From Haliscomenobacter sp040403615 (GTDB lineage: Bacteria > Bacteroidota > Bacteroidia > Chitinophagales > Saprospiraceae): a DNA stretch of 64,000 bases. This document shows, one piece after another, positions 57,373 to 64,000 of this stretch (positions are counted from its first letter, which is position 1; each line of letters begins with the position of its first letter). A model generated the notes under the pieces. That model did no database searches. It was not told the origin of the DNA and worked only from the letters and a program-made list of their open reading frames with translations. The stretch covers positions 1-64,000 of the forward strand of contig NZ_JBBAKG010000024.1 in assembly GCF_040403615.1 (NCBI RefSeq). The letters are read 5' to 3'. Position numbers and translations under genes: made by a program.

Positions 57373-59010
57373 ATGCGTATTGCTATCGCCCAATTCAACG
57401 CCCACATTGGCAATTTTGAAGGCAATTTGGCCAAAATGTTGCGAATGACGGAATCTGCCAGACAGGAAGGAGCTGACATCATCTGTTTTCCTGAATTGGC
57501 TACTTGCGGTTATCCCGCCCGCGATTTTTTAGAATTCGATGATTTTATCCGTCAAGCCGATGCCAGTATCCAAACCCTGGCTCAAGCTGCTCGTGGCATT
57601 GCCATCGTAGTAGGATCTCCCACCCGCAATCCCAACCCGGAGGGCAAAGATTTGTACAATTCTGTATACTTTCTGGCCTACGGCCGGGTTGAATTTGTAC
57701 AGCACAAAGCCTTGTTGCCCACCTACGATGTTTTTGATGAATACCGCTATTTTCAGCCTGCTTCCGAATTCAAGATTCTGGAATACATGGGCAAACGCAT
57801 CGCCCTTACCGTATGCGAAGACATCTGGAATGTGGGCAACGAAAACCCGCTTTATACCATTTGCCCTATGGACGAAATGATGCCTTTTCAGCCAGAATTG
57901 ATGATCAACGTATCGGCCTCTCCGTTTTCGCACAATCATGCCCCTGAACGCATCCACGTCATCCGCGCCAATGTTGAGCGCTACAATGTGCCGATTTTTT
58001 ACGTCAACCACGTTGGCGGTCAAACCGAACTGCTGTTCGACGGCGGCTCAGTAGTGATGTCGCCCAATGGCAACGTACACGATGAGATGCCTTTCTTTGA
58101 GGAATGCATCCGGGTGTACGAACTGGATGAAGTGATGGCCGGGCAAAAACAAATGGAACAACCCCGGGAAAAGATCGACCTCATGCACGATGCACTGCTG
58201 ATGGGGATTCGAGATTACTTTGGCAAACTGGGACTCAAAAAAGCGATTTTGGGCTTGTCTGGAGGAATCGATTCAGCGGTAACCGTTGTTTTGGCGGCTC
58301 GTGCCCTGGGCGCAGACAACGTTCGGGTACTTCTGATGCCCTCTCAATATTCTTCTGATCACTCCGTCAATGATGCCCGACAACTGGCGCAAAACCTGGG
58401 CGTACAATACGATTTGCTTCCGGTAGAACCCATGTACCAAGCCTACATGGAAACGCTCAAGCCACACTTTTGGGGTTTTCCCTTCAACATCACGGAAGAA
58501 AACCTGCAAGCCCGGATAAGAGGCATGTTGTTGATGGCTTTTTCCAATAAATTTGGTCATATCCTTTTGAATACCAGCAACAAAAGTGAAATGGCAGTTG
58601 GTTATGGAACCCTCTATGGGGATATGTGTGGCGGCCTTTCGGTACTCGGCGATGTGTACAAAACCGAAGTATACGAACTGGCGGGCTATATCAACAAGGA
58701 TGGTGAAGTGATCCCCGAAAACTCCATCTCCAAGCCACCTTCTGCCGAATTGCGCCCCGACCAAAAAGACAGCGACAGCCTACCCGATTACGACATACTG
58801 GATGCCGTATTGTACAACTACATCGAGCGCCATCAAGGGCCAAAGGAATTGATCGAAATGGGATTTGATGACGCCCTGGTTAAACGGGTGCTGCGCATGG
58901 TCAACGTCAATGAATTCAAACGCCACCAAACCGCACCAGTATTGCGGGTATCGGCCAAGGCATTTGGGATGGGCCGGCGGATGCCAATTGTCGGAAAGTA
59001 TCTATCGTAG
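57373..59010 (+). CDS. nadE: Glutamine-dependent NAD+ synthetase
   Basis: 545 residues. It amidates nicotinate adenine dinucleotide to NAD+ with ammonia from glutamine. The N-terminal nitrilase-type glutaminase has its triad in CFPELATCGYPARDFL (Glu), HKALLPTYDVFDEYRYF (Lys) and LTVCEDIWN (Cys). The C-terminal ATP-PPase domain has LGLSGGIDSAVTVVLAAR (about 294-311), NTSNKSEMAVGYGTLYGD and NSISKPPSAELRPDQKDSD. The architecture is complete. It probably lies in one transcript with the upstream ADP-ribosylglycohydrolase. A repeat element starts at the stop codon. Confidence 0.96.
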   Translation: MRIAIAQFNAHIGNFEGNLAKMLRMTESARQEGADIICFPELATCGYPARDFLEFDDFIRQADASIQTLAQAARGIAIVVGSPTRNPNPEGKDLYNSVYFLAYGRVEFVQHKALLPTYDVFDEYRYFQPASEFKILEYMGKRIALTVCEDIWNVGNENPLYTICPMDEMMPFQPELMINVSASPFSHNHAPERIHVIRANVERYNVPIFYVNHVGGQTELLFDGGSVVMSPNGNVHDEMPFFEECIRVYELDEVMAGQKQMEQPREKIDLMHDALLMGIRDYFGKLGLKKAILGLSGGIDSAVTVVLAARALGADNVRVLLMPSQYSSDHSVNDARQLAQNLGVQYDLLPVEPMYQAYMETLKPHFWGFPFNITEENLQARIRGMLLMAFSNKFGHILLNTSNKSEMAVGYGTLYGDMCGGLSVLGDVYKTEVYELAGYINKDGEVIPENSISKPPSAELRPDQKDSDSLPDYDILDAVLYNYIERHQGPKELIEMGFDDALVKRVLRMVNVNEFKRHQTAPVLRVSAKAFGMGRRMPIVGKYLS

Positions 59011-59056
59011 GGACACCCCTTCGTGGTTGTCCAAGGGCATCCACGAAGGGATGCCC
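59008..59056. repeat. Imperfect palindromic repeat after nadE
   Basis: CCCTTCGTGG (59017-59026) and CCACGAAGGG (59041-59050) form a perfect 10-bp inverted repeat. GGGCAT/ATGCCC (59035-59040 with 59051-59056) gives an alternative stem. The whole resembles the GTAGGGGCGACCCTTCGTGGTCGCCC-type dispersed repeats I recall from several phyla. It overlaps the nadE stop codon and reaches to within 8 bp of the convergent NIPSNAP gene. Confidence 0.7.
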
Positions 59057-59063
59057 GTACGGT

Positions 59064-59825
59064 TTATTTCATCGGAGAAAAATCCAGTGGTTTCATGTAC
59101 AAAGATTCCACCTTTACCGTCAGTGTCCCCCCCGCTTTGTCTTCAGAGTCTTTGCGCACTTTGATCCATTCTGGGTCGTTGCGGAAATCGGTAAATGCCT
59201 TGAGGCCAGCTTCCTGACTGGGATGAGACAGCAGGTACACCAGGGTTTCCTGTGGTGGGTAAGCATCCACTACAGTCCAGTACCACAGATTGGTCATGCC
59301 GTATTTTTCAAAAAGTTTGACAGTATGGTTGCGAAAACGCTCCAGGAGATTGGGCAGTTTTCCAGGGGTCGGTGTATAGGTACGCAATTCAAAAACACGG
59401 CCTTTGGTACCAAATTTGGGAAATTTTAGCCCTGAAAAATCTGTACAACTGAGAAAAAGCTTTTCAGTTCTGGTTTCCAGTTTGCCCACGGTTTCAGACT
59501 CGATGATGCCTTTTTTCCAACGTGGATCGCGCAAAAAATCTTTGGTGGCTCGCAACCATGCCGCTTGGTTGTAATAAGACAGTACGCTGAAGATCCGTTC
59601 ATCTTTGGGGTCGGTAGGCGACCAACATCCTTCTACCTGGATGTTGTGCTTGCGGTACAAGGGCATTGCAATACGACGGTAGCGGTTTTGCAAATACTTG
59701 AGCCGCCCTGGTTCCGCATAATGAATTTGCAACTCATAATACCGAGGTTCTTTTTCAAAATTGGGCTTTTCATTTGCTGAAAAAAGGCTGGAGAAACATA
59801 AAAAAAAGGCATAAACCATTCCCAT
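59064..59825 (-). CDS. Exported tandem NIPSNAP domain protein
   Basis: 253 residues. The N-terminus GMVYAFFLCFSSLFSANEK looks like a short signal peptide. Two dimeric alpha/beta-barrel (NIPSNAP) domains follow. The first has RYYELQIHYAEPGRLKYLQN and ERIFSVLSYYNQAAWLRATK; the second has RVFELRTYTPTPGKLPNLLE and ETLVYLLSHPSQEAGLKAF. Tandem NIPSNAP proteins are common in Bacteroidota and Planctomycetota; their function is unknown, and some related ABM-fold proteins bind heme or cleave small molecules. It is convergent with nadE. Confidence 0.88.
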   Translation of the reverse strand: MGMVYAFFLCFSSLFSANEKPNFEKEPRYYELQIHYAEPGRLKYLQNRYRRIAMPLYRKHNIQVEGCWSPTDPKDERIFSVLSYYNQAAWLRATKDFLRDPRWKKGIIESETVGKLETRTEKLFLSCTDFSGLKFPKFGTKGRVFELRTYTPTPGKLPNLLERFRNHTVKLFEKYGMTNLWYWTVVDAYPPQETLVYLLSHPSQEAGLKAFTDFRNDPEWIKVRKDSEDKAGGTLTVKVESLYMKPLDFSPMK

Positions 59826-60012
59826 AGCGACAAACTTTTCTGGCTAAACTACAATTTAGTTCGAGAAATGCCAAGCCTTAGTTTATAGAAACATACACAA
59901 TTGTTAAAATCGATAGGAATAAACGAATTTATCAAAAGAAGAGTGCGTTATTTTGATCTGCGTACTCGGGCATTATTTTCATCTATAATCACTGCTTCAT
60001 ATGTCCGAAACC

Positions 60013-60044
60013 AAAAGAGGGTAGCTCCATCCTAGAACTACCCT
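60013..60044 (-). terminator. Probable terminator of atpD-atpC
   Basis: AGGGTAG/CTACCCT (60018-60024 with 60038-60044), followed on the minus strand by CTTTTGG. It lies 24 nt past the atpC stop. Confidence 0.5.
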
Positions 60045-60067
60045 CCCCTAATAGATGTAGCACTTAA

Positions 60068-60373
60068 CTATGCTTTCACTCCGGTAAGGAGCAAAGAAAC
60101 GTCATTGTTCAAAACTTCTACAAAACCAGAATCTGCCTGGAATACAATTTTTTGATCCGCTTGCGTCCCTTCTACCTGTTCTTTTTTGACCAGATCGAAG
60201 AAATGGTAATCGCCAGCTGCCGTAACGATGGTTACCTTGCCCGCAGACAAAGCAGATACAATCGGAGCGTGGTTTTGCAGGATCTGAAATTCCCCATTCA
60301 CACCCGGTACTTTAACCGATTTGATCGATCCCGCGAAAATTTCGCGATCAGGAGTAAGTACGGTAATATTCAT
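60068..60373 (-). CDS. atpC: F1 ATP synthase epsilon subunit, short form
   Basis: 101 residues from the ATG at 60373; the open stretch upstream to 60430 lies inside a palindrome and is not coding. The N-terminal beta-sandwich is clear: ITVLTPDREIFAGSIKSVKV, PGVNGEFQILQNHAPIVSAL and GFVEVLNNDVSLLL. The C-terminal two-helix domain of the usual 130-140-residue subunit, which inhibits ATP hydrolysis, is absent, as in many Bacteroidota. It links the rotor shaft to the c-ring. It follows atpD in one transcript, separated by a long palindrome. Confidence 0.9.
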   Translation of the reverse strand: MNITVLTPDREIFAGSIKSVKVPGVNGEFQILQNHAPIVSALSAGKVTIVTAAGDYHFFDLVKKEQVEGTQADQKIVFQADSGFVEVLNNDVSLLLTGVKA

Positions 60374-60408
60374 AGTTGAAAAGTTGAAAAGTTGAAGGGT
60401 TGAAAAGT
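60374..60408. repeat. Tandem GTTGAAAA units
   Basis: Four consecutive units of the type (A)GTTGAA(AA/GG) occupy the bases just upstream of the atpC start. The last unit is the outer part of the adjacent 38-bp palindrome arm. The same unit composes the 25784-25881 inverted repeat. Confidence 0.8.
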
Positions 60409-60495
60409 TAACACTGGTCGCTTCGGCCACTCCCGGCGCTTCGACTTCGCTCAGCGACCGGGAGTGGCCGAAGCGACCAGTGTTAACTTTTCAAC
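60399..60495. repeat. 38-bp perfect palindrome between atpD and atpC
   Basis: 60399-60436 is the exact reverse complement of 60458-60495. The 21-nt loop CGCTTCGACTTCGCTCAGCGA carries the same core as the 30349-30438 element. It starts 4 bp past the atpD stop. In the mRNA it would form a very stable hairpin that may set the atpD:atpC ratio. Confidence 0.9.
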
Positions 60496-60499
60496 TAAA

Positions 60500-62005
60500 C
60501 TATGCGGCTTCTGCCAACATCTTCTTACCTGTTTCAATAGCATCATCGATGCTACCTTTGAGGTTGAAAGCTGCTTCAGGATACTGGTCAACCTCGCCGT
60601 CCATGATCATGTTGAAGCCACGGATGGTTTCTTCGATAGGAACCAATACACCTTTCAAACCGGTGAATTGCTCCGCAACGTGGAAAGGTTGAGACAAGAA
60701 ACGTTGTACCTTACGGGCACGCGATACAACCAGCTTATCTTCGTCAGACAATTCTTCCATACCCAGGATGGCGATGATGTCTTGCAATTCGTTGTAACGC
60801 TGCAGCAGGTTTTTCACCCGCTGTGCAGTATTGTAGTGCACGTCTCCAATGATCCGAGGATCGAGGATACGAGAAGTAGAATCGAGTGGGTCTACGGCTG
60901 GATAGATACCCAGGGAAGCAATTTTACGGCTCAATACCGTAGTTGCGTCCAAGTGGGCAAAAGTTGTTGCCGGAGCGGGGTCAGTCAAGTCATCCGCAGG
61001 TACATATACCGCTTGTACCGAAGTAATCGAACCACGGCGAGTGGAGGTAATGCGTTCTTGCATCAAACCCATTTCCGTAGCCAGGGTTGGTTGGTAACCT
61101 ACCGCTGAAGGCATCCGACCCAAAAGGGCAGATACTTCAGAACCAGCCTGAGTAAAACGGAAGATGTTGTCGATAAAGAAAAGGATATCGCGTCCACCAC
61201 TTGGGTCGCTCAAATCACCGTCGCGGTAGTATTCGGCAATGGTCAAACCTGAAAGCGCCACGCGAGCACGTGCACCCGGAGGCTCATTCATCTGGCCAAA
61301 TACGAAGGTTGCTTTGGATTCTTTCAGGTCTTCAGTGCTTACACCGCTGAGATCCCAGCCGCCTTCTTCCATAGAATGCATGAACTTTTCGCCGTACTTG
61401 ATGATACCGGCTTCCAGCATTTCACGCATCAAGTCGTTGCCTTCACGGGTACGTTCACCCACACCAGCAAATACCGAGATACCATCGTATCCCTTGGCGA
61501 TATTGTTGATCAGTTCCTGGATCAATACGGTTTTGCCTACACCCGCACCCCCAAAGAGACCAATTTTACCACCTTTCATGTATGGCTCGATCAGGTCAAT
61601 CACTTTAATCCCCGTATACAGGATTTCTTTGGAAGTGGAAAGTTCTTCGTATAGTGGTGGTTTGCGGTGGATGGGATAAACCTGGCTAGAGTCAGGTTGT
61701 GGAATGCCATCAATTGCTTGACCTACTACGTTGAACAACCGACCGCGGATACCTTCGCCTACGGGCATCGAGATAGCGCGACCAGTGTCTACTACCTGCG
61801 TGCCACGGGTAAGACCATCCGTGGAATCCATTGCAATTGCGCGAACACTGTCTTCGCCCAAGTGCTGCTGTACTTCCAATACGAGTACATCACCATTTGT
61901 GCGTTTGATTTCCAATGCGTTGAAGATCTCTGGAAGAGTCTCATTGGCAAAGGATACGTCTACTACGGGTCCAATGATCTGCTTGACGTGACCGATATTT
62001 GCCAT
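60500..62005 (-). CDS. atpD: F1 ATP synthase beta subunit
   Basis: 501 residues. This is the catalytic subunit of F1, at the cytoplasmic face of the inner membrane. Walker A is FGGAGVGKTVLIQEL, the catalytic Glu is in GVGERTREGNDL, Walker B is DILFFIDNIFRFTQ, and ALLGRMPSAVGYQPTLATEM and the DELSEED region (as MEELSDEDKLVVSRARK) follow. Only atpD and atpC are together here; the remaining subunits must lie elsewhere, which is typical of Bacteroidota. A complete promoter lies 53 bp upstream. Confidence 0.98.
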   Translation of the reverse strand: MANIGHVKQIIGPVVDVSFANETLPEIFNALEIKRTNGDVLVLEVQQHLGEDSVRAIAMDSTDGLTRGTQVVDTGRAISMPVGEGIRGRLFNVVGQAIDGIPQPDSSQVYPIHRKPPLYEELSTSKEILYTGIKVIDLIEPYMKGGKIGLFGGAGVGKTVLIQELINNIAKGYDGISVFAGVGERTREGNDLMREMLEAGIIKYGEKFMHSMEEGGWDLSGVSTEDLKESKATFVFGQMNEPPGARARVALSGLTIAEYYRDGDLSDPSGGRDILFFIDNIFRFTQAGSEVSALLGRMPSAVGYQPTLATEMGLMQERITSTRRGSITSVQAVYVPADDLTDPAPATTFAHLDATTVLSRKIASLGIYPAVDPLDSTSRILDPRIIGDVHYNTAQRVKNLLQRYNELQDIIAILGMEELSDEDKLVVSRARKVQRFLSQPFHVAEQFTGLKGVLVPIEETIRGFNMIMDGEVDQYPEAAFNLKGSIDDAIETGKKMLAEAA

Positions 62006-62057
62006 AACTATATCAACAGTTTGAAGATTAATTGATTAAGATGCTTCAAAATCGCGG

Positions 62058-62087
62058 CAAAGTTAGGCTTTAGAACTGAGAATCAAA
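62058..62087 (-). promoter_or_regulatory. Promoter of atpD-atpC
   Basis: Minus strand TTTG (62087-62084), 18-bp spacer, TAACTTTG (62065-62058). Both elements match, giving a leader of about 45 nt. Confidence 0.75.
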
Positions 62088-62249
62088 AGAAAAATTAATA
62101 GTTATACAATTTAAATCCTGCACAAATGGTCAAACAGCCTCCGCTCCAATCTTTTTTTTGCGTCAGCAAAAATGACGAAGAATATATTTTAGAATTGACC
62201 TCCATACAGAATATAATTTTTACCCAAACAGACTCTCAGAAGTGTTGCC

Positions 62250-62257
62250 TACTTTTG
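62250..62257 (+). promoter_or_regulatory. -7 box of the glycosyltransferase gene
   Basis: TACTTTTG, a TAnnTTTG match, 19 bp before the ATG at 62277. No TTTG at -33. Confidence 0.45.
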
Positions 62258-62276
62258 CGGGTATTAAACCATTTTT

Positions 62277-63275
62277 ATGCGCATCAGCATCCTTTTGCCC
62301 ATTTTCAATGAAGAGCGTTACCTGGCCGAATGCCTCGACAGCGTTTTGGCCCAGTCCTATTCCGATTGGGAACTGTTGGCCATCGATGATCAATCCACCG
62401 ATTCGACTCCGCAGATCCTGGCGGAGTACCAGCAGCGCGATGCCCGGATTCGGCCTATCCGCAATCCGGAAAAAGGGGTGATTCCTGCATTGCGCTTTGC
62501 TTTGCAGCACAGCAGCGGGAATTTCATCACCCGCATGGATGCCGATGACATCATGGCACCCCAAAAGTTGGAGCGGATGCACTCCCTTTTGCTTGCCCAT
62601 GGCCCCGGTCATTTGAGTGTTGGACTGGTGGAATATTTTGCTGATGCTGAATTGGGACAAGGCTATGCCCGCTATGGCGCATGGATCAACAAAGTCAACC
62701 TGGAAGGCCGGCAATGGGAAGAAATCTACCGGGATTGCCCTATCCCAGCCCCATGTTGGTTGGTTTACCGCGAGGACTTGCTGCGTGCTGGTGCTTTTGA
62801 ACCCAACATCAAACCCGAAGATTACGACTTGATTTTTCGTTTCCGCCAAATTGGTCTCCAACCACTCACCGTTCCCGAAGTACTGCTCTACTGGCGCGAC
62901 CACGCAGACCGCACTACCCGCATGAATGAGGCATACGACATCCAGAAATACTTCCGCATGAAATTACCCTGGTTTCTGGCCCTCGATCACGACCCCACCC
63001 GACAATTGGTACTCTGGGGCGCTGGGCCAAGAGGCAAAACTTTTGCGACCATGCTCAACGAAGCCAAGGTCAAGTTTCGCTGGGTATGTGACAATCCCCG
63101 CAAGTGGGGACAACAAATTTATGGGGTAATCATGGAGGAGGAGTCCAGATTAAAGGATTTCGGACCAATGCAGATCATCATTTCGGTAGCTTCACCCGTG
63201 GATCAAGTTGGGATCAAAACTTTGCTGGACGAACTAGGACTCCATGCAGGGATGGATTATTTTTGGTTTTGTTAG
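62277..63275 (+). CDS. Family 2 glycosyltransferase with C-terminal Rossmann-like domain
   Basis: 332 residues, cytoplasmic. Residues 1-235 are a GT-A fold: RISILLPIFNEERYLAECLD, WELLAIDDQSTDSTPQILAE, the DxD-like FITRMDADDIMAPQKLERM and KPEDYDLIFRFRQIGLQPL. It transfers a sugar from a nucleotide donor, probably to a cell-surface glycan. From about 240 a second domain starts with RQLVLWGAGPRGKTFATML, a glycine-rich nucleotide-binding turn, and ends IIISVASPVDQVGIKTLLDE. Its role (epimerase- or NAD-binding-like) is unknown. No other glycan gene is adjacent. Confidence 0.9.
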   Translation: MRISILLPIFNEERYLAECLDSVLAQSYSDWELLAIDDQSTDSTPQILAEYQQRDARIRPIRNPEKGVIPALRFALQHSSGNFITRMDADDIMAPQKLERMHSLLLAHGPGHLSVGLVEYFADAELGQGYARYGAWINKVNLEGRQWEEIYRDCPIPAPCWLVYREDLLRAGAFEPNIKPEDYDLIFRFRQIGLQPLTVPEVLLYWRDHADRTTRMNEAYDIQKYFRMKLPWFLALDHDPTRQLVLWGAGPRGKTFATMLNEAKVKFRWVCDNPRKWGQQIYGVIMEEESRLKDFGPMQIIISVASPVDQVGIKTLLDELGLHAGMDYFWFC

Positions 63276-63399
63276 CAATACTGATTTGATAGCTCCGCAA
63301 ATCAACTTTTCGTCGCCCTGACGAAAAACGCATAAAAAAAATACTAAATCGTGTATTTTAGAGTTATTTTGTAATCCTAAAAAAACTAGTCACTTGACC

Positions 63400-64000
63400 A
63401 TGAAATATATCGCTATCGGTCTGCTCTTCTTTTTATCCATGAATCTTGGCCAGGCTCAATCGGCTCAGGAACTGGAAAAGCAGCTCCAACAATCGACCAA
63501 TCCGCAAGAAAAAATCACCCTGAATCAGCAGTTGGCCAATGCATATTTAACTTCAGATATTGAGAAGGCCCTGAATTTCGCCAAAGCGGCAAGTCGGGAA
63601 TCAATTGCCAGTGGCAACAAAGTGCAAGCCGCTGCCAGCAGCTACCTCATCGCTACCATTGCCGATCGAAAAAAAGACAAAGGGAATTTTATTTTGTACA
63701 TGAAAAGTGCCATCAATTATGCCAAAGAAGCCAATGATTTGGACATGCTTGTGCGCAGCTCGGATAGGCTGAGTTCCTATTATGCCAAACTAAGGGAATA
63801 CGACGATGCCTTCCGCATCACCAAGGATGCCTTCGCTTTTGTGAATTCCAAAGGGTACAACATGAGTGACCTGGAAAACAAATACAACGCCCAACGCATG
63901 TCGCTCGATCGCGAAAAACGCAATCTGGAAGCCCAAATCGGCCAGATGCAGGGGCGTCTGGCTGATGTTTCGGCAGAAAAAAACCAATTGAGTACCGAAA
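63400..64000 (+). CDS. Exported TPR/coiled-coil protein, N-terminal part (runs off right edge)
   Basis: The frame opens at the ATG at 63400 and is still open after 200 codons at the window end. A signal peptide (MKYIAIGLLFFLSMNLGQAQ) is followed by TPR-like helices from about 23 to 160 (LNQQLANAYLTSDIEKALNF, LDMLVRSSDRLSSYYAKLRE, EYDDAFRITKDAFAF). A coiled coil then begins (DREKRNLEAQIGQMQGRLAD). In Bacteroidota this layout usually precedes a membrane helix and a histidine kinase, adenylate cyclase or SpoIIE-type output domain, which would lie outside the window. Confidence 0.75.
   Translation, partial: MKYIAIGLLFFLSMNLGQAQSAQELEKQLQQSTNPQEKITLNQQLANAYLTSDIEKALNFAKAASRESIASGNKVQAAASSYLIATIADRKKDKGNFILYMKSAINYAKEANDLDMLVRSSDRLSSYYAKLREYDDAFRITKDAFAFVNSKGYNMSDLENKYNAQRMSLDREKRNLEAQIGQMQGRLADVSAEKNQLSTE

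Noticed and set aside
63307..63327. TTTTCGTC/GACGAAAA hairpin after the glycosyltransferase gene
   Set aside because: Eight-bp stem but no T-run on the plus strand; not supported as a terminator.

Overview
The window reads as ordinary chromosome of a free-living Bacteroidota, most likely in or near the Saprospiria (Haliscomenobacter/Lewinella-like). The evidence is a GldB gliding lipoprotein, two large secreted proteins with type IX secretion (T9SS) C-terminal sorting domains, many short lipoproteins with a Cys-Ser lipobox, the hemD-DUF4271 pair, an atpD-atpC pair, absence of clear Shine-Dalgarno sequences and several promoters of the Bacteroidota type (TTTG about 19 bp upstream of TAnnTTTG). 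The genus is inference. A 100-N scaffold gap lies at 23200-23299. No rRNA, tRNA, CRISPR array, complete transposon or prophage was seen.

Layout. 1-4.7 kb: edge of a secreted protein, a lipoprotein, an ABC exporter and a DUF3089 lipoprotein hydrolase. 4.7-14 kb: sensor histidine kinase, ProB, a lipoprotein, SecA and Lon. 14.1-17.1 kb: a seven-repeat T9SS cargo protein. 17.2-20.1 kb (minus): TPR lipoprotein, thioredoxin-like protein and ThiL. 20.2-23.2 kb: a DUF1800-DUF1501-Spy-like operon, then the gap. 23.4-25.8 kb: GldB, a 2OG-Fe(II) oxygenase and TatA. 25.9-29.4 kb: a DUF6029-type outer-membrane barrel divergent from a TlpA-like thioredoxin, then a fatty acid desaturase. 29.4-33.5 kb (minus): a three-gene envelope cluster (TPR/PD40/degenerate OmpA/SPOR-like protein, membrane coiled coil, OmpA lipoprotein). 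33.8-37.4 kb (minus): 2-oxoacid dehydrogenase E2, CinA and BirA. 37.4-39.9 kb: RsfS and FtsH. 40.6-45.9 kb: a second T9SS repeat protein and two unknowns. 45.9-56.3 kb (minus): a nuclease-gene remnant, HemD-DUF4271, DUF1573, an M28 and an M1 peptidase, an unknown secreted protein and DnaX. 56.5-64 kb: ADP-ribosylglycohydrolase, NadE, a NIPSNAP protein, AtpD-AtpC, a glycosyltransferase and the start of a TPR protein.

Themes. Several genes serve the envelope and protein traffic: SecA, TatA, a Tat-like DUF1501 substrate, GldB, T9SS cargo, OmpA-type proteins, and the quality-control proteases Lon and FtsH. Two genes concern NAD or ADP-ribose (NadE, ADP-ribosylglycohydrolase) and CinA acts on pyridine-nucleotide by-products. 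They are not in one operon, although the first two are adjacent.

The least expected structure lies between genes and inside the two cargo proteins. There is a set of long, perfect or near-perfect intergenic palindromes. Two of them share a CTTCG(G/A)CT(A/T)CGCTCAGCG core, and others are built from 7-8 nt units. The cargo genes contain perfect internal DNA duplications of 468 bp and 297 bp, which point to recent recombination or gene conversion. I did not find a convincing new defence or metabolic system. The best candidates for new biology are the three-gene envelope cluster, the palindrome family and several conserved-looking unknown proteins.
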